Assembly: GCA_041397305.1 (NCBI GenBank)
Contig: JAWKWX010000002.1
Span: forward strand, 434,001-498,000
Source: TMP-24 sp041397305
GTDB lineage: Bacteria > Pseudomonadota > Alphaproteobacteria > Rhodobacterales > Rhodobacteraceae
Reading direction: 5' to 3'
DNA length: 64,000 nucleotides
Within the stretch, counting starts at the first letter, position 1; each line of letters starts with the position of its first letter. Positions 24,103 through 32,877 of the stretch are shown in pieces. The position numbers and the translations under genes were made by a program. The notes under the pieces were generated by a model, which worked only from the letters and a program-made list of their open reading frames with translations, did no database searches and was not told the origin of the DNA.

Positions 24103-24945
24103 ATGCCCGACGCGCCCCGCACCACGATTATCTCGGTTTGCTACAACAGCCTTGCCGTTCTGCCCGACCTGCTGGGATCTGTGCCGCCAGGCAGTCCCGT
24201 GATCCTTGTTGACAATGCGTCCGACGACCATGAGGGGACCGCGCGCCTCGCAGGTCAGGCGGGCGCCCGCCTGATCCGCAATCCCGAGAACCGCGGATTC
24301 GGCGTTGCCTGCAATATTGGCGCGGCGGGGGCCAGGACCGAGTTTCTGCTGTTCCTCAATCCGGACGCCAGCCTTGAAGAGGGATGTCTGGCGGCACTGG
24401 AAGGCGCGATGGACCGGTTTCCCCGCGCGTCTGCCATGAACCCGCGCATCCTTTCGGCGGACGGCGGCGCCTATTTCAAGCGCCGGAGCGTGCTGTTGCC
24501 GCGACGCGAGCATATGCCGCACGGTTGGCCGACGATGGATCGCGAGGTGACGGTGCTTTCCGGCGCGGCGCTGATGGTACGCCGGACCGATTTCGAGGCC
24601 GTCGGCGGCTTCGACCCCAAGATTTTCCTCTATCATGAGGATGATGACCTGAGCCTGAGGCTGCGGGCCGAGCGCGGGCCGCTGATGTTTGTTCGCGAAG
24701 CCGCGGTGCGGCATAGGGGCGGGCAATCGACGGTACGCAGCCCGGAGGTTGCGGCGTTGAAAGCCCGCCATATGGGCCGGTCGCGCGTCTATGCGGCCCG
24801 CAAGCACGGGCGCCCCTGGCCTTTCGCAACGGCGCTGCTGTTTGCATTGGCCGCGGTTGCAAACCCGCTTCGAATGGCCTCTGCTCGATCTCGCGCCAAA
24901 CAGCTGGGCTTCTGCGCCGGGGTGTTGAGTATGTGGCGCGACTGA
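24103..24945 (+). CDS. Glycosyltransferase family 2, rhamnosyltransferase-like
   Basis: A 280-residue cytoplasmic or membrane-associated GT2 enzyme. The GT-A fold is complete: TTIISVCYNSLAVLPDLLGS, ILVDNASDD, the NRGFGVACNIGAAGA stretch, the metal motif FLNPDA, and the catalytic FDPKIFLYHEDDDLSLRLR. This set matches WbbL-type rhamnosyl or similar transferases, though the sugar is not fixed by sequence. It lies 159 bases after the epimerase, behind an AT-rich stretch (GTAGACATTTTTTTCAC) that may hold a promoter; no strong ribosome site is seen. It starts a block of lower-GC genes. Confidence 0.88.
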   Translation: MPDAPRTTIISVCYNSLAVLPDLLGSVPPGSPVILVDNASDDHEGTARLAGQAGARLIRNPENRGFGVACNIGAAGARTEFLLFLNPDASLEEGCLAALEGAMDRFPRASAMNPRILSADGGAYFKRRSVLLPRREHMPHGWPTMDREVTVLSGAALMVRRTDFEAVGGFDPKIFLYHEDDDLSLRLRAERGPLMFVREAAVRHRGGQSTVRSPEVAALKARHMGRSRVYAARKHGRPWPFATALLFALAAVANPLRMASARSRAKQLGFCAGVLSMWRD

Positions 24946-25075
24946 ACTACCAGCATCGGGACAGCATTCCTGAAGTCCCGCGCCTGAAGATCGTTGCCGT
25001 CGGCTGTCTGGCGGCGCCGCTACTGGAAAGATGCGCGCCGCAATCCCGCGGCGCAATGCACAGACGGCGACCGCC

Positions 25076-26317
25076 ATGAACGGAAAAGTCTCATCCTGGA
25101 AACTCAAGCGCGAACTGGCGCGGGTCGTCCGACAGATCAATACGCGTTTCCCAATGATCTCGACGCTTCTCAGAAGCTGTTCCGGCCCGGATCTCTACGA
25201 TTTCCTTGCGCGCAGAAGGCTGAGGCGGAGCACCGGCAATGCCCCCTTCACTTCCAGCCCGGTTCGATTCCGCAAGAAAGTGGCGATCTACCTTCTCTCC
25301 CCTGACAGGGGAGTGGAAGAGACACATATTGCCAGTCTCGAATATCTGATCGCAAAGGGATACGCGCCGGTCGTCGTGTGCGGCCAACCGATTTCAGATG
25401 CCGACCGCGCCCGGCTGCTCGGGCGAAGCGCAATCTACATCGAGCGAACGAACATAGGTGATGTCCTCGACGGATACCGCGAGGCTGTCCTGTCGCTTCG
25501 ACCTCTGCTGCCGCGCCTCACACGCCTCGTCATGCTCGACGATTCCCGGTGGCTCACGGTTTCGGAAGGCTGCGACTGGATCGAACAGGCAGAGGCCTTG
25601 AACAAGGATTTTGCCGCTGCCGCTTCATGCTATCATTTTCCCGACACAGAGACCTCCGACCATCGCGCGCTCAGGTGGACCTATGGGGCCAGCGAGACGG
25701 ATTTTCACTATTGCTCTTTCGCTCTGATGATCTCCGCGCAAGTTCTTCGCGCATCCGGGTTCATGGAGTTCTGGCATAGGCTCCAGACCGAAACCGCCAG
25801 CGCGGGCGCTTTTGATGGCCGTGAAACCGGCCTTGGTCAGTGGGTCATGCGTCAAGGCTTTTCTCATGGCGCGACCTACGACATGCGCGATCTGGACAAG
25901 GAGCTCGATCGCCTGTCGGATGCTCGATTGCGGTGGATTGTGGATAACCTTGTGCTGGTGGCCGAGCCGGGCCTGGCCGGGATCAGGTCAGCCATTCTCG
26001 ACGCAGATCGGCCCGATCGTGCCGACATGATGGGTCTGATCCTCACGGCGGTGGCCAGGCAAGGTTCAAACGACTGCCTGGCGCATTATGCCATAGGCGA
26101 GCGCAAGTTCGGTTTCCTCAGGAAATCGCCGGTCTATCTGGAAGAAGATGCATCAAATGCAACGATCCGGATCGCCTGCAGTCTGGATGGCCCGAATGGC
26201 GAGGCCATTCTCAGGGAAGCCGTGGCACTCCGCGCCGCGCGGGCAGCACATTTCAAGCCAGAGCTGCGACTGGACGACCATGTTCGCCAAGACCTCAGCC
26301 AGCCGGAGGTGCACTGA
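25076..26317 (+). CDS. RgpF-like (rhamnan synthesis F) glycan protein
   Basis: A 413-residue protein I relate, with moderate confidence, to the rhamnan synthesis F family. Supporting features in order: KVAIYLLSPDRGVEETHIAS, VVVCGQPISDADRARLL, IYIERTNIGDVLDGYREA, LTRLVMLDDSRW (the family has a NDS-type motif here), and FHYCSFALMISAQVLRASGF before MEFWHRL, where the family has its SFF-type block. The C-terminal 150 residues are not recognised. RgpF proteins take part in transfer or branching of rhamnose-rich surface glycans. The start could be 25031 or 25076; the latter avoids a weak extension. Codon use is less GC-biased than in neighbouring housekeeping genes. Confidence 0.6.
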   Translation: MNGKVSSWKLKRELARVVRQINTRFPMISTLLRSCSGPDLYDFLARRRLRRSTGNAPFTSSPVRFRKKVAIYLLSPDRGVEETHIASLEYLIAKGYAPVVVCGQPISDADRARLLGRSAIYIERTNIGDVLDGYREAVLSLRPLLPRLTRLVMLDDSRWLTVSEGCDWIEQAEALNKDFAAAASCYHFPDTETSDHRALRWTYGASETDFHYCSFALMISAQVLRASGFMEFWHRLQTETASAGAFDGRETGLGQWVMRQGFSHGATYDMRDLDKELDRLSDARLRWIVDNLVLVAEPGLAGIRSAILDADRPDRADMMGLILTAVARQGSNDCLAHYAIGERKFGFLRKSPVYLEEDASNATIRIACSLDGPNGEAILREAVALRAARAAHFKPELRLDDHVRQDLSQPEVH

Positions 26318-26416
26318 CATGATGTGCGTGCAGATGCGCTCGGCAAATCCGACCTGTTGCCGGATGAGCGGCACTGATAGCTTCCGTCAAACGCGCCGCC
26401 ATACAATGTCCGCTTG

Positions 26417-27097
26417 ATGCCGATCCTGAGATACCGAGACAAGACAATATACTACGCGCATATTCCGAAATGCGCCGGCTCCTCGGTCGAGGACTATCTG
26501 CAAGACCGTTTCGGCCCGCTGGATTTGTTGGACCGTGGCTGGCACAGCCGACCTGACGAGATCCGCCGCGGCAAGTCGTCGCCGCAACATATGACATTGG
26601 AGGCGCTGTATCGTCAGTTTCCCAGCGACATGTTCGACTTGCATTTCGCCATGGTGCGGCATCCGGCTCGTCGGTTGATCAGCGCCTTCCTGCACAATCG
26701 CAATCACCGGTTGATAGATCCATTTCTTTCTCTGGACGGCCTGTTGCGGTTTCTGGAAGATGGCGACCCGACGATCCATACGAATACCGACAACCATTTC
26801 CTGCCCGCGACCGCCTTTGTTGATCCCTCCGCCAAGGTCTTCCGCCTCGAGGACGGGGGGGGCGATCTGATCCGTTGGCTGGACGCACTCGCCGGAGACA
26901 GCGACGGCCCGCGCGAGCTGCCCAGATCAAACGAAAAGAGCGCGCCCCCGGCCGAAGCCCAGAGCCAGCTCAGAAACCGCATCATTTCGCAACTGCAGCC
27001 ACAGCTTCCAGCGCTGGGTCGGCCGTTTCTGGCAAGGATAGCTGCGATCTATTCAGACGACTTCGATCGCTTTGGCTACGATCCCTTTTCCATCTGA
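26417..27097 (+). CDS. Sulfotransferase family 2 protein
   Basis: A 226-residue PAPS-dependent carbohydrate sulfotransferase-like protein. The 5'-phosphosulfate loop is at the N-terminus (YYAHIPKCAGSSVEDYL), and the 3'-phosphate motif is FAMVRHPARRLISAFLHNR, near residue 80. Such enzymes put sulfate on surface polysaccharides. It closes the rightward glycan set, 100 bases after the RgpF-like gene. The ATG at 26417 directly follows a TTG; either could start. GC content is lower than in the flanking genes, as for the two genes before it, consistent with a transferred block. Confidence 0.82.
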   Translation: MPILRYRDKTIYYAHIPKCAGSSVEDYLQDRFGPLDLLDRGWHSRPDEIRRGKSSPQHMTLEALYRQFPSDMFDLHFAMVRHPARRLISAFLHNRNHRLIDPFLSLDGLLRFLEDGDPTIHTNTDNHFLPATAFVDPSAKVFRLEDGGGDLIRWLDALAGDSDGPRELPRSNEKSAPPAEAQSQLRNRIISQLQPQLPALGRPFLARIAAIYSDDFDRFGYDPFSI

Positions 27098-27162
27098 GCA
27101 CGAAAACTCATGCCGATGGGACTTGAGCGCCATCGGCGCACAGGCATCCCAGGAGCGCCACG

Positions 27163-27585
27163 TCAGAGCCGTCGGCTCGCCACCCAGGCGTAGCCGTTGG
27201 GGCAAAGCACATAGCATTCGCGAAGCCCGTGCGGCTTGTCGGTCGGCGGCTGGAGGATCGTCGCCTGCTCGTCTGCCGCCGCCAGCGCCGCCACCCTGTC
27301 GGGATCGCTTTCGTAGAGCCTGATCTCGATGCCCGCGCCGCGCGCGCCCGCTTCGGGCAAGAGCGACAGGAGCGGGTTCGATCCGTAGGTCGGATCGGCA
27401 TGAAGCTGAAAGATCTGGTCGCCATAGGTCATGATGGCGAAATCCTTCGACAGCCGATGCGCGCCCATGCCGAAAAGGCGCGTCAGGAATGCGGCCTCGG
27501 CCCTCACGTCCCGCACCAGCAGGTTCAGCCCGATACCCTTGAGCGAGCGGCCGAAATCCTCCGGGCTGATCTTTTCGAAATCCAT
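27163..27585 (-). CDS. VOC (glyoxalase/bleomycin-resistance fold) family protein
   Basis: A 140-residue protein with the vicinal oxygen chelate fold: GIGLNLLVRDVRAEAAFLTR, FAIMTYGDQIFQLHADPTYG, then AGIEIRLYESDPDRVAAL and the C-terminal LRECYVLCPNGYAWVASR. Metal-binding positions are not obvious enough to name a reaction. The ATG at 27585 has AGGAGG upstream, which decides against a longer start. It is convergent with the sulfotransferase and divergent from the LysE gene. Confidence 0.8.
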   Translation of the reverse strand: MDFEKISPEDFGRSLKGIGLNLLVRDVRAEAAFLTRLFGMGAHRLSKDFAIMTYGDQIFQLHADPTYGSNPLLSLLPEAGARGAGIEIRLYESDPDRVAALAAADEQATILQPPTDKPHGLRECYVLCPNGYAWVASRRL

Positions 27586-27658
27586 GCTGCCTCCTGCCGC
27601 CCTTGCCCCGCACGCCTCGGGCCTTGTCAAAGCCTGCCCGTCCGTGAATGGTCACGCA

Positions 27659-28288
27659 ATGACCGACATGCTTTTCAGCCTGATCCCGGCCCATGACCTT
27701 TTCATCTTCGTGATGGCAGGGCTCGTGCTCAATCTCACGCCCGGCGCAGATGTGATGTTTGCGACCGCCTCTGGCCTGTCGGGCGGGCCGCGCGCGGGGG
27801 CGGCGGCGGGATGTGGCGTCGGGCTTGGCGGCCTCTGGCATGTGGGCCTGGCTACCGTTGGCCTGTCCGCCCTGCTCGCGGCCTTGCCTGCAGCGCTCAC
27901 CGTGCTCCGCTGGGCGGGGGCGGCCTATCTTCTCTGGCTCGCCTGGTCGAGCTGGCGCGCCGGCGACGCACACCTGCCGCAGCCCGAGGCGATCACCCCG
28001 GCGCGCGCCTTCTGGCGCGGCTTTCTCGTCAATGCCTTCAATCCCAAGGTCGCCCTCTTCATCCTCGCCTTCCTGCCGCAGTTCACCGATCCGGCGCGCG
28101 GGCCGGTCTGGCAGCAGATCGCTGTCCTTGGGCTGATCTTCACGCTGACCGGAACGATGGTCACCGCACTGTACGGCGCGGCAGCGGGCCTTTTCCGTGC
28201 TGCACTGGCCGCGCGGTTGCATCTTCTCAACCGGGTCGCGGCGGGGCTTCTGGCCCTGCTCGCCGTCCGCCTTCTTCGCACCAACTGA
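27659..28288 (+). CDS. LysE/RhtB family exporter
   Basis: A 209-residue inner-membrane protein with about five or six helices. The family signature is near the start: FVMAGLVLNLTPGADVMFAT. The GGPRAGAAAGCGVGLGGLWH loop and FLVNAFNPKVALFILAFLPQ are also typical. Members export amino acids such as lysine, threonine or homoserine lactones; substrate not decidable. The stop is 7 bases before the homocysteine S-methyltransferase start, so the two may share a transcript and a link to sulfur amino acids. Confidence 0.9.
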   Translation: MTDMLFSLIPAHDLFIFVMAGLVLNLTPGADVMFATASGLSGGPRAGAAAGCGVGLGGLWHVGLATVGLSALLAALPAALTVLRWAGAAYLLWLAWSSWRAGDAHLPQPEAITPARAFWRGFLVNAFNPKVALFILAFLPQFTDPARGPVWQQIAVLGLIFTLTGTMVTALYGAAAGLFRAALAARLHLLNRVAAGLLALLAVRLLRTN

Positions 28289-28295
28289 GGTTTTC

Positions 28296-29192
28296 ATGGC
28301 AGAGATCACCCTTCTCGACGGCGGCATGGGGCAGGAACTGATCGCCCGTTCCGGCGACGCGCCGACGCCCCTTTGGGCGACACAAGTCATGATCGACCAT
28401 CCGGGTCTCGTGCGCGCGATCCATGCCGATTATTTCGCCGCCGGATCGTCGGTCGCCACCGCCAACACCTATGCGATCGAGCGCGAGCGGCTGAGGAAGT
28501 TCGATATCGAGGGCCGGTTCGAAGCCTTGATGACGCAGGCCCTGAGCGAGGCCGCCGAAGCGCGCGCTGCCCATGGCGGCGGACGAATCGCAGGCTCGCT
28601 CGGGCCGCTCGTCGCCTCCTACCGTTCCGATGTCCTGCCGCCGCACGAGGTGGCCGTCGCGCGCTACCGCGAGGCGGCGGGGCTGATGGCGCCGCATGTG
28701 GATGTCCTGATCGCCGAAACCGTTCCTGCGCTTGCCTCCGCCCGCGCGGTGGCCGAAGGCGCCTCCGGCGCGGGACGGCCGCTCTGGCTGTCGGTCACCG
28801 TCGATGACGAGAACGGCACCCTCCTTCGTTCGGGCGAACGGGTCGCCGACCTCGCGCCGATCCTGCGCGATCACGGCATCGCGGCGATCCTCGCCAACTG
28901 CTCGGCGCCCGAGGCGATGGCGGCGGCGCTTGAAGTCTTCAAGACCTTCGGACTGCCCTTCGGCGCCTATGCGAACGGCTTCCAGCAGATCACCAAGGAC
29001 TTCCTGAAGGACAATCCGACGGTCGATCTGCTGAGCGCCCGGCCCGAGATGACGCCCGCCCGCTATGCCGACTTCGCCCTCCTTTGGGTGAAGATGGGCG
29101 CCACGATCATCGGCGGCTGCTGCGAGACGACACCCCCCCATATCGCCGAGATCGCCCGGCGGCTGACCGCCGAAGGCCACCGGATCGTCTGA
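28296..29192 (+). CDS. Homocysteine S-methyltransferase family protein
   Basis: A 298-residue zinc-dependent methyltransferase of the MmuM/BHMT type, transferring a methyl group to a thiol such as homocysteine. It begins ITLLDGGMGQELI, has the cysteine motif ILANCSAPEAM and the paired zinc cysteines in ATIIGGCCETTPPHIAEIAR, which together bind zinc. The methyl donor (S-methylmethionine or other) is not evident. It is 7 bases behind the LysE exporter, and its stop overlaps the ATG of the following interrupted nucleotidyltransferase gene (TGATG). Confidence 0.9.
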   Translation: MAEITLLDGGMGQELIARSGDAPTPLWATQVMIDHPGLVRAIHADYFAAGSSVATANTYAIERERLRKFDIEGRFEALMTQALSEAAEARAAHGGGRIAGSLGPLVASYRSDVLPPHEVAVARYREAAGLMAPHVDVLIAETVPALASARAVAEGASGAGRPLWLSVTVDDENGTLLRSGERVADLAPILRDHGIAAILANCSAPEAMAAALEVFKTFGLPFGAYANGFQQITKDFLKDNPTVDLLSARPEMTPARYADFALLWVKMGATIIGGCCETTPPHIAEIARRLTAEGHRIV

Positions 29193-29803
29193 TGCCGCCG
29201 GACCATCTTCGGTTCGCGGGTCGGCCGGACCAGGAACAGCGCGCCGCTCTGTTCGATATCGTCCGCGAAAGCCCGGCGCTGATGCGGTCGCTTGAAGGTC
29301 TCAGGGCGCTTGACCTGCCGGACAGCTGACTTGTGTCGGGCGCGATTTACAACCAGGTCTGGAACCACCTCACCGGGCAGCCCGAAATGTACGGGGTCAA
29401 GGATATCGACTTGTTTTACGTCGATTCCGACACCAGCTACGAGGCAGAGGACCGCGAGATCCGCCGCGCCGCATCGCTTTTCCCCTCTGAGCCGCCGGTC
29501 GAACTGCGCAATCAGGCGCGCGTGCATCTGTGGTTCGAGGCGCATTTCGGCCAGAAGCGTGCGCCCCTGACCGACAGCCGTACCGCGATTGCCCAGTTCG
29601 CCAGCCGGACCCACTGCGTCGGTGTCAGGCTCGATGCCGACGACAGGCTTGCGCTTTGCGCGCCCCATGGGCTTGACGACATCTTCGCCTTTCGCCTCAC
29701 ACCCAACACCTGCCTTCCGAACCGCGCGACGCACGAGGCGAAGGCCGCCCGTCAAAAGTCCTGCTGGCCGGAACTGACGGTAATTCCCTGGCCGACGGGC
29801 TGA
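29192..29803 (+). pseudogene. Nucleotidyltransferase family protein (DUF925-like) interrupted by an in-frame TGA
   Basis: Two collinear frames in the same phase are separated by one TGA at 29327-29329. The first gives EQRAALFDIVRESPALMRSL and ends LPDS; the second continues LVSGAIYNQVWNHLTGQPEM, then KDIDLFYVDSDTSYEAEDRE, PVELRNQARVHLWFEAHFG and AKAARQKSCWPELTVIPW. Together they match a 203-residue family in which Trp is conserved at about the interrupted position (LPDxW-xxxG). TGG to TGA by one base explains it: a pseudogene, a sequencing substitution, or far less likely recoding. The start ATG overlaps the upstream stop. Confidence 0.75.
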
Positions 29804-29846
29804 TAGATTGGGCTGACAGATTCGTTGCTTGCCCTTTCACTGTGGT

Positions 29847-29879
29847 CCAAATATCCCGGGGTGCGGGGCAGAGCCCCGC
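29847..29879 (+). repeat. CAAATATCCCGGGG core with hairpin, member of a dispersed element
   Basis: CCAAATATCCCGGGG is followed by the perfect stem GCGGGGC / GCCCCGC (29863-29869 and 29873-29879). It lies between the interrupted nucleotidyltransferase gene and the pseudouridine synthase, where it could end transcription. It resembles the elements near 17911, 42382 and 42527. Confidence 0.55.
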
Positions 29880-29896
29880 TCCGTTCCCCGGGATCC

Positions 29897-30553
29897 ATGA
29901 CCGAATTCACCTACGATCCGCCCGATGAGCCTGTCCGTGTGATCCATGCCGATCATGCAGTCCTTCTCGTCGACAAGCCCGCAGGTCTCCTCTCCGTGCC
30001 CGGCAAGGGTGAACATCTGGCCGACTGCATGATCGCGCGGGTGCTGAAGCTCTACCCCGAGGCCCTGCTCGTCCACCGGCTCGACCTCGACACATCGGGC
30101 GTGATGGTCTTTGCCCTGACCCGCCATGCCCAGCGCGAGCTTGGCGCGCAATTCGAGGGGCGGCAGACGAAGAAGGTCTATCGCGCGCGCCTTTGGGGGC
30201 ATCTGGAACCGAAGGAGGGCCGGGTCGACCTGCCCCTGATCGTCGACTGGCCGAACCGGCCACGCCAGCATGTGAACCATGAGACCGGCAAGCCCGCCCG
30301 GACCGACTGGCGCGTCCTCGGCCATGACGCCGACGGCACCTCTCGGGTCAGGCTTTATCCGCTGACCGGGCGCAGCCACCAGCTCCGCGTCCATATGCAG
30401 GCGCTCGGCCATCCGATCCTTGGCGATCCGCTTTATGCCGAAGGGGCCGCACGCGACTTTCCGCGCCTGATGCTGCATGCCGAAAGCCTGCGCTTCCGCC
30501 ATCCGGAGACCGGCAAGGGCGTCACCTTTTCGGCCCCCTGCCCCTTCCGATAA
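29897..30553 (+). CDS. RluA-family pseudouridine synthase
   Basis: A 218-residue RNA pseudouridine synthase. The catalytic aspartate motif is ALLVHRLDLDTSGVMVFAL, with AVLLVDKPAGLLSVPGKG upstream and the RLYPLTGRSHQLRVHMQALG and GHPILGDPLYA blocks downstream. Short length without an S4 domain fits the RluA subgroup that modifies 23S rRNA or tRNA position 32, but the target site cannot be decided. The ATG at 29897 lies 18 bases after the hairpin element. Confidence 0.9.
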   Translation: MTEFTYDPPDEPVRVIHADHAVLLVDKPAGLLSVPGKGEHLADCMIARVLKLYPEALLVHRLDLDTSGVMVFALTRHAQRELGAQFEGRQTKKVYRARLWGHLEPKEGRVDLPLIVDWPNRPRQHVNHETGKPARTDWRVLGHDADGTSRVRLYPLTGRSHQLRVHMQALGHPILGDPLYAEGAARDFPRLMLHAESLRFRHPETGKGVTFSAPCPFR

Positions 30554-30592
30554 GGGCGCAGCCCATCGGCGCGGCGCAGGACCCACAGATGC

Positions 30593-30627
30593 AAAAAGGC
30601 CGCCCGGGGTGTCCCGCAGGCGGCCTT
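30593..30627 (-). terminator. Intrinsic terminator of rpmJ
   Basis: Reading leftwards, AAGGCCGCC pairs with GGCGGCC around a GC-rich loop and is followed by TTTTT (30597-30593). It begins about 24 bases beyond the rpmJ stop. Confidence 0.85.
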
Positions 30628-30650
30628 CGAATTCTTCGCGCTTGAAGCGA

Positions 30651-30776
30651 TCAGCCTTGACGGGCCTTGTAGCGCTTCTGCGTCTTGTTGATCACATAGA
30701 CCCGGCCCTTGCGGCGCACGACCTGGCAATCGCGGTGGCGCGTCTTGAGCGAGCGGAGCGAGTTCGCAACCTTCAT
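30651..30776 (-). CDS. rpmJ: 50S ribosomal protein L36
   Basis: A 41-residue protein, too short for many gene finders: MKVANSLRSLKTRHRDCQVV, RRKGRVYVINKTQKRYKARQ, G. This is the zinc-free L36 form with only one cysteine, usual in alphaproteobacteria. It has AGGAGAGA before the ATG and a terminator downstream, so it is a single-gene unit. tRNA-Val lies 60 bases upstream on the same strand. Confidence 0.97.
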   Translation of the reverse strand: MKVANSLRSLKTRHRDCQVVRRKGRVYVINKTQKRYKARQG

Positions 30777-30835
30777 CGTTCTCTCCTTCGCAGGCCAAGT
30801 CGGCGCTGCATGACTTGCCCCGGAGGGGCGGTGAA

Positions 30836-30910
<75 letters not shown>

Positions 30911-31043
30911 GCCGTCAACAATTCCGCCCATCCCAAACAATAAGGACGCGGGCGGAACCGCGTCGGTCCCGGGGTCTATATAAAGAGTCGTCCGGGCTTG
31001 CAAGAGGGTTTGGCGCTTAAGTTTTTGGCGCTATGGTTGATCC

Positions 31044-31919
31044 ATGACAAGACCGGCTGCACCCACGATCGCCTACGAACTCCATCTGCCGGACGAGCGG
31101 CTGACAAGCGTGGTTTTCGCCTCGCCCCATTCCGGCCGCGCCTATCCCGAAGCGTTTCTCAGGGCCTCCGTGCTGGATGAACGCGCGATCCGTTCTTCCG
31201 AAGATGCCTTTGTCGATCTGCTGCTTGGCGGCGTCATCGAGCTTGGCGCGCCGCTGCTGACCGGCATGGCGCCCCGCGCCTATCTGGACCTCAACCGCGG
31301 CGCCGATGAACTTGACCCGGCGGTGGTCGAAAGCGCGCTGTCCTTCGCCCACAATCCGCGAATCGCCTCGGGGCTCGGGGTGATTCCCCGCGTCGTTTCC
31401 GGCGGGCGGGCGATCTATCGCGGCAAGATCGCTATGTCGGAGGCGCGCGAGCGCATCCAGACCTACTGGCATCCCTATCATGACCGGCTGCGCGCGCTTT
31501 TGTCCGAATCGCGGGCGCTGTTCGGGCAGGCGATCCTCGTCGATGTCCATTCCATGCCGCATGAGGCGATGGAAACGCTCGCCCATAGGCCCGGTCACCG
31601 GCCCGAAATCGTGATCGGCGACCGCTATGGCGCCTCGGCGACGGGTGACATTGCCGAGGCCGTCGAAACGGCCTTCCGTGCCCAGGGTTTCACCGTCGCC
31701 CGCAACGCGCCGTTCGCGGGCGCCTATATCGTGCAGACCTATGGCCGCCCCGGCATCGGCCAGCACGCGCTGCAGATCGAGATCGACCGCAAGCTTTACA
31801 TGGACGAGCGCACGATCACCCCGCATGGCGAATTCGCCCCGTTCAAGGCGCGGCTGCAGCGCGTCCTTGCCGATATTGCCGCGATCGGCGGCGAGGTGCA
31901 GAAGCTGGCGGCGGAATAA
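31044..31919 (+). CDS. N-formylglutamate amidohydrolase family protein
   Basis: A 291-residue zinc amidohydrolase-like protein. The family features are LTSVVFASPHSGRAYPEAFL, DLNRGADELDPAVV, and ILVDVHSMPHEAM, with the acidic and His residues that bind zinc; near the C-terminus HALQIEIDRKLYMDE is typical. The reaction in histidine degradation releases formate from N-formylglutamate, but stand-alone paralogues are common and no hut genes are nearby. The ATG lies 134 bases right of the tRNA. Confidence 0.85.
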   Translation: MTRPAAPTIAYELHLPDERLTSVVFASPHSGRAYPEAFLRASVLDERAIRSSEDAFVDLLLGGVIELGAPLLTGMAPRAYLDLNRGADELDPAVVESALSFAHNPRIASGLGVIPRVVSGGRAIYRGKIAMSEARERIQTYWHPYHDRLRALLSESRALFGQAILVDVHSMPHEAMETLAHRPGHRPEIVIGDRYGASATGDIAEAVETAFRAQGFTVARNAPFAGAYIVQTYGRPGIGQHALQIEIDRKLYMDERTITPHGEFAPFKARLQRVLADIAAIGGEVQKLAAE

Positions 31920-31982
31920 ACGAATCTGTTGACTGCGCCTGACGTTGCGTCACCCTCGCTGCAGTTTGCACAGGGGGCTGCC

Positions 31983-32816
31983 ATGCGACTGATGCTTGCA
32001 CTCATCTTCTCGGTTCTCGGTCTTTCCGCGCAGGCGGAAGACCGCTGGATGTCGATCCCGAAACCGCCACCCATGCCCGAGGCCGCGAGTTCGGGCACGG
32101 CGCCGGTCAACGGGATCGAGATGTATTACGCAACCTACGGCGCGGGCGATCCGGTGTTGCTGATCCATGGCGGGCTAGGCAATGCCGATATCTGGGCCAA
32201 TCAGGTGATCGACCTGATGAAGGATCATCTTGTCATCGTTGCCGACAGCCGGGGCCATGGCCGTTCGACCCGGACGGAAGAGCCCTATGGCTACGACCTG
32301 ATGGCGTCGGATTACCTCGCGCTTCTCGACTATCTCAAGATCGACAAGGTCGATCTGGTGGGCTGGTCGGACGGCGGGATCATCGGTCTCGATATCGCGA
32401 TGAGCCATCCCGAGCGGCTGGATCACCTGTTTGCCCAGGCCGCGAACATCACTGTCGACGGCGTCGATCCGGCCGTGGCGGAAAATGCGGTGTTTGGCGA
32501 CTATATCGGCTGGATGGGTGAGGAATATGCGACGCTTTCGCCGACGCCGGACCAGTTCGACGCTTTCGTCGAACAGATCTCCGGCATGTGGGCCAGCCAG
32601 CCAAACTGGAGCGATGATCAGGTGAGCGCGATCACCGTACCCACCGCCATAGTGGCAGGCGATCATGACGAGGCAATCCTGCGCGCCCATACCGAGAAGA
32701 TGGCGGCGCTCATTCCCGGTGCGAAACTGGTGATCCTGCCGGACGCGAGCCACTTCGCCATGCTCCAGGCGCCAGATGAATATACCGCTGCCGTCAGGGC
32801 CTTCATCGACGGCTGA
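31983..32816 (+). CDS. Alpha/beta hydrolase with signal peptide
   Basis: A 277-residue secreted or periplasmic hydrolase. The start MRLMLALIFSVLGLSAQAED is a signal peptide with an AxA cleavage site. The alpha/beta fold shows PVLLIHGGLGNADIWANQV, VIVADSRGHGRSTR, the nucleophile elbow LVGWSDGGIIGL, the acid VAGDHDEAI and the histidine DASHFAML. The substrate is unknown. It is separated from the amidohydrolase by 63 bases. Confidence 0.85.
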   Translation: MRLMLALIFSVLGLSAQAEDRWMSIPKPPPMPEAASSGTAPVNGIEMYYATYGAGDPVLLIHGGLGNADIWANQVIDLMKDHLVIVADSRGHGRSTRTEEPYGYDLMASDYLALLDYLKIDKVDLVGWSDGGIIGLDIAMSHPERLDHLFAQAANITVDGVDPAVAENAVFGDYIGWMGEEYATLSPTPDQFDAFVEQISGMWASQPNWSDDQVSAITVPTAIVAGDHDEAILRAHTEKMAALIPGAKLVILPDASHFAMLQAPDEYTAAVRAFIDG

Positions 32817-32877
32817 CCGGGCCGAGCGGGCCGCTCGTCGAGCCTTTCATCTCTCCTCGCTCGCGGGCGCCCACAGG

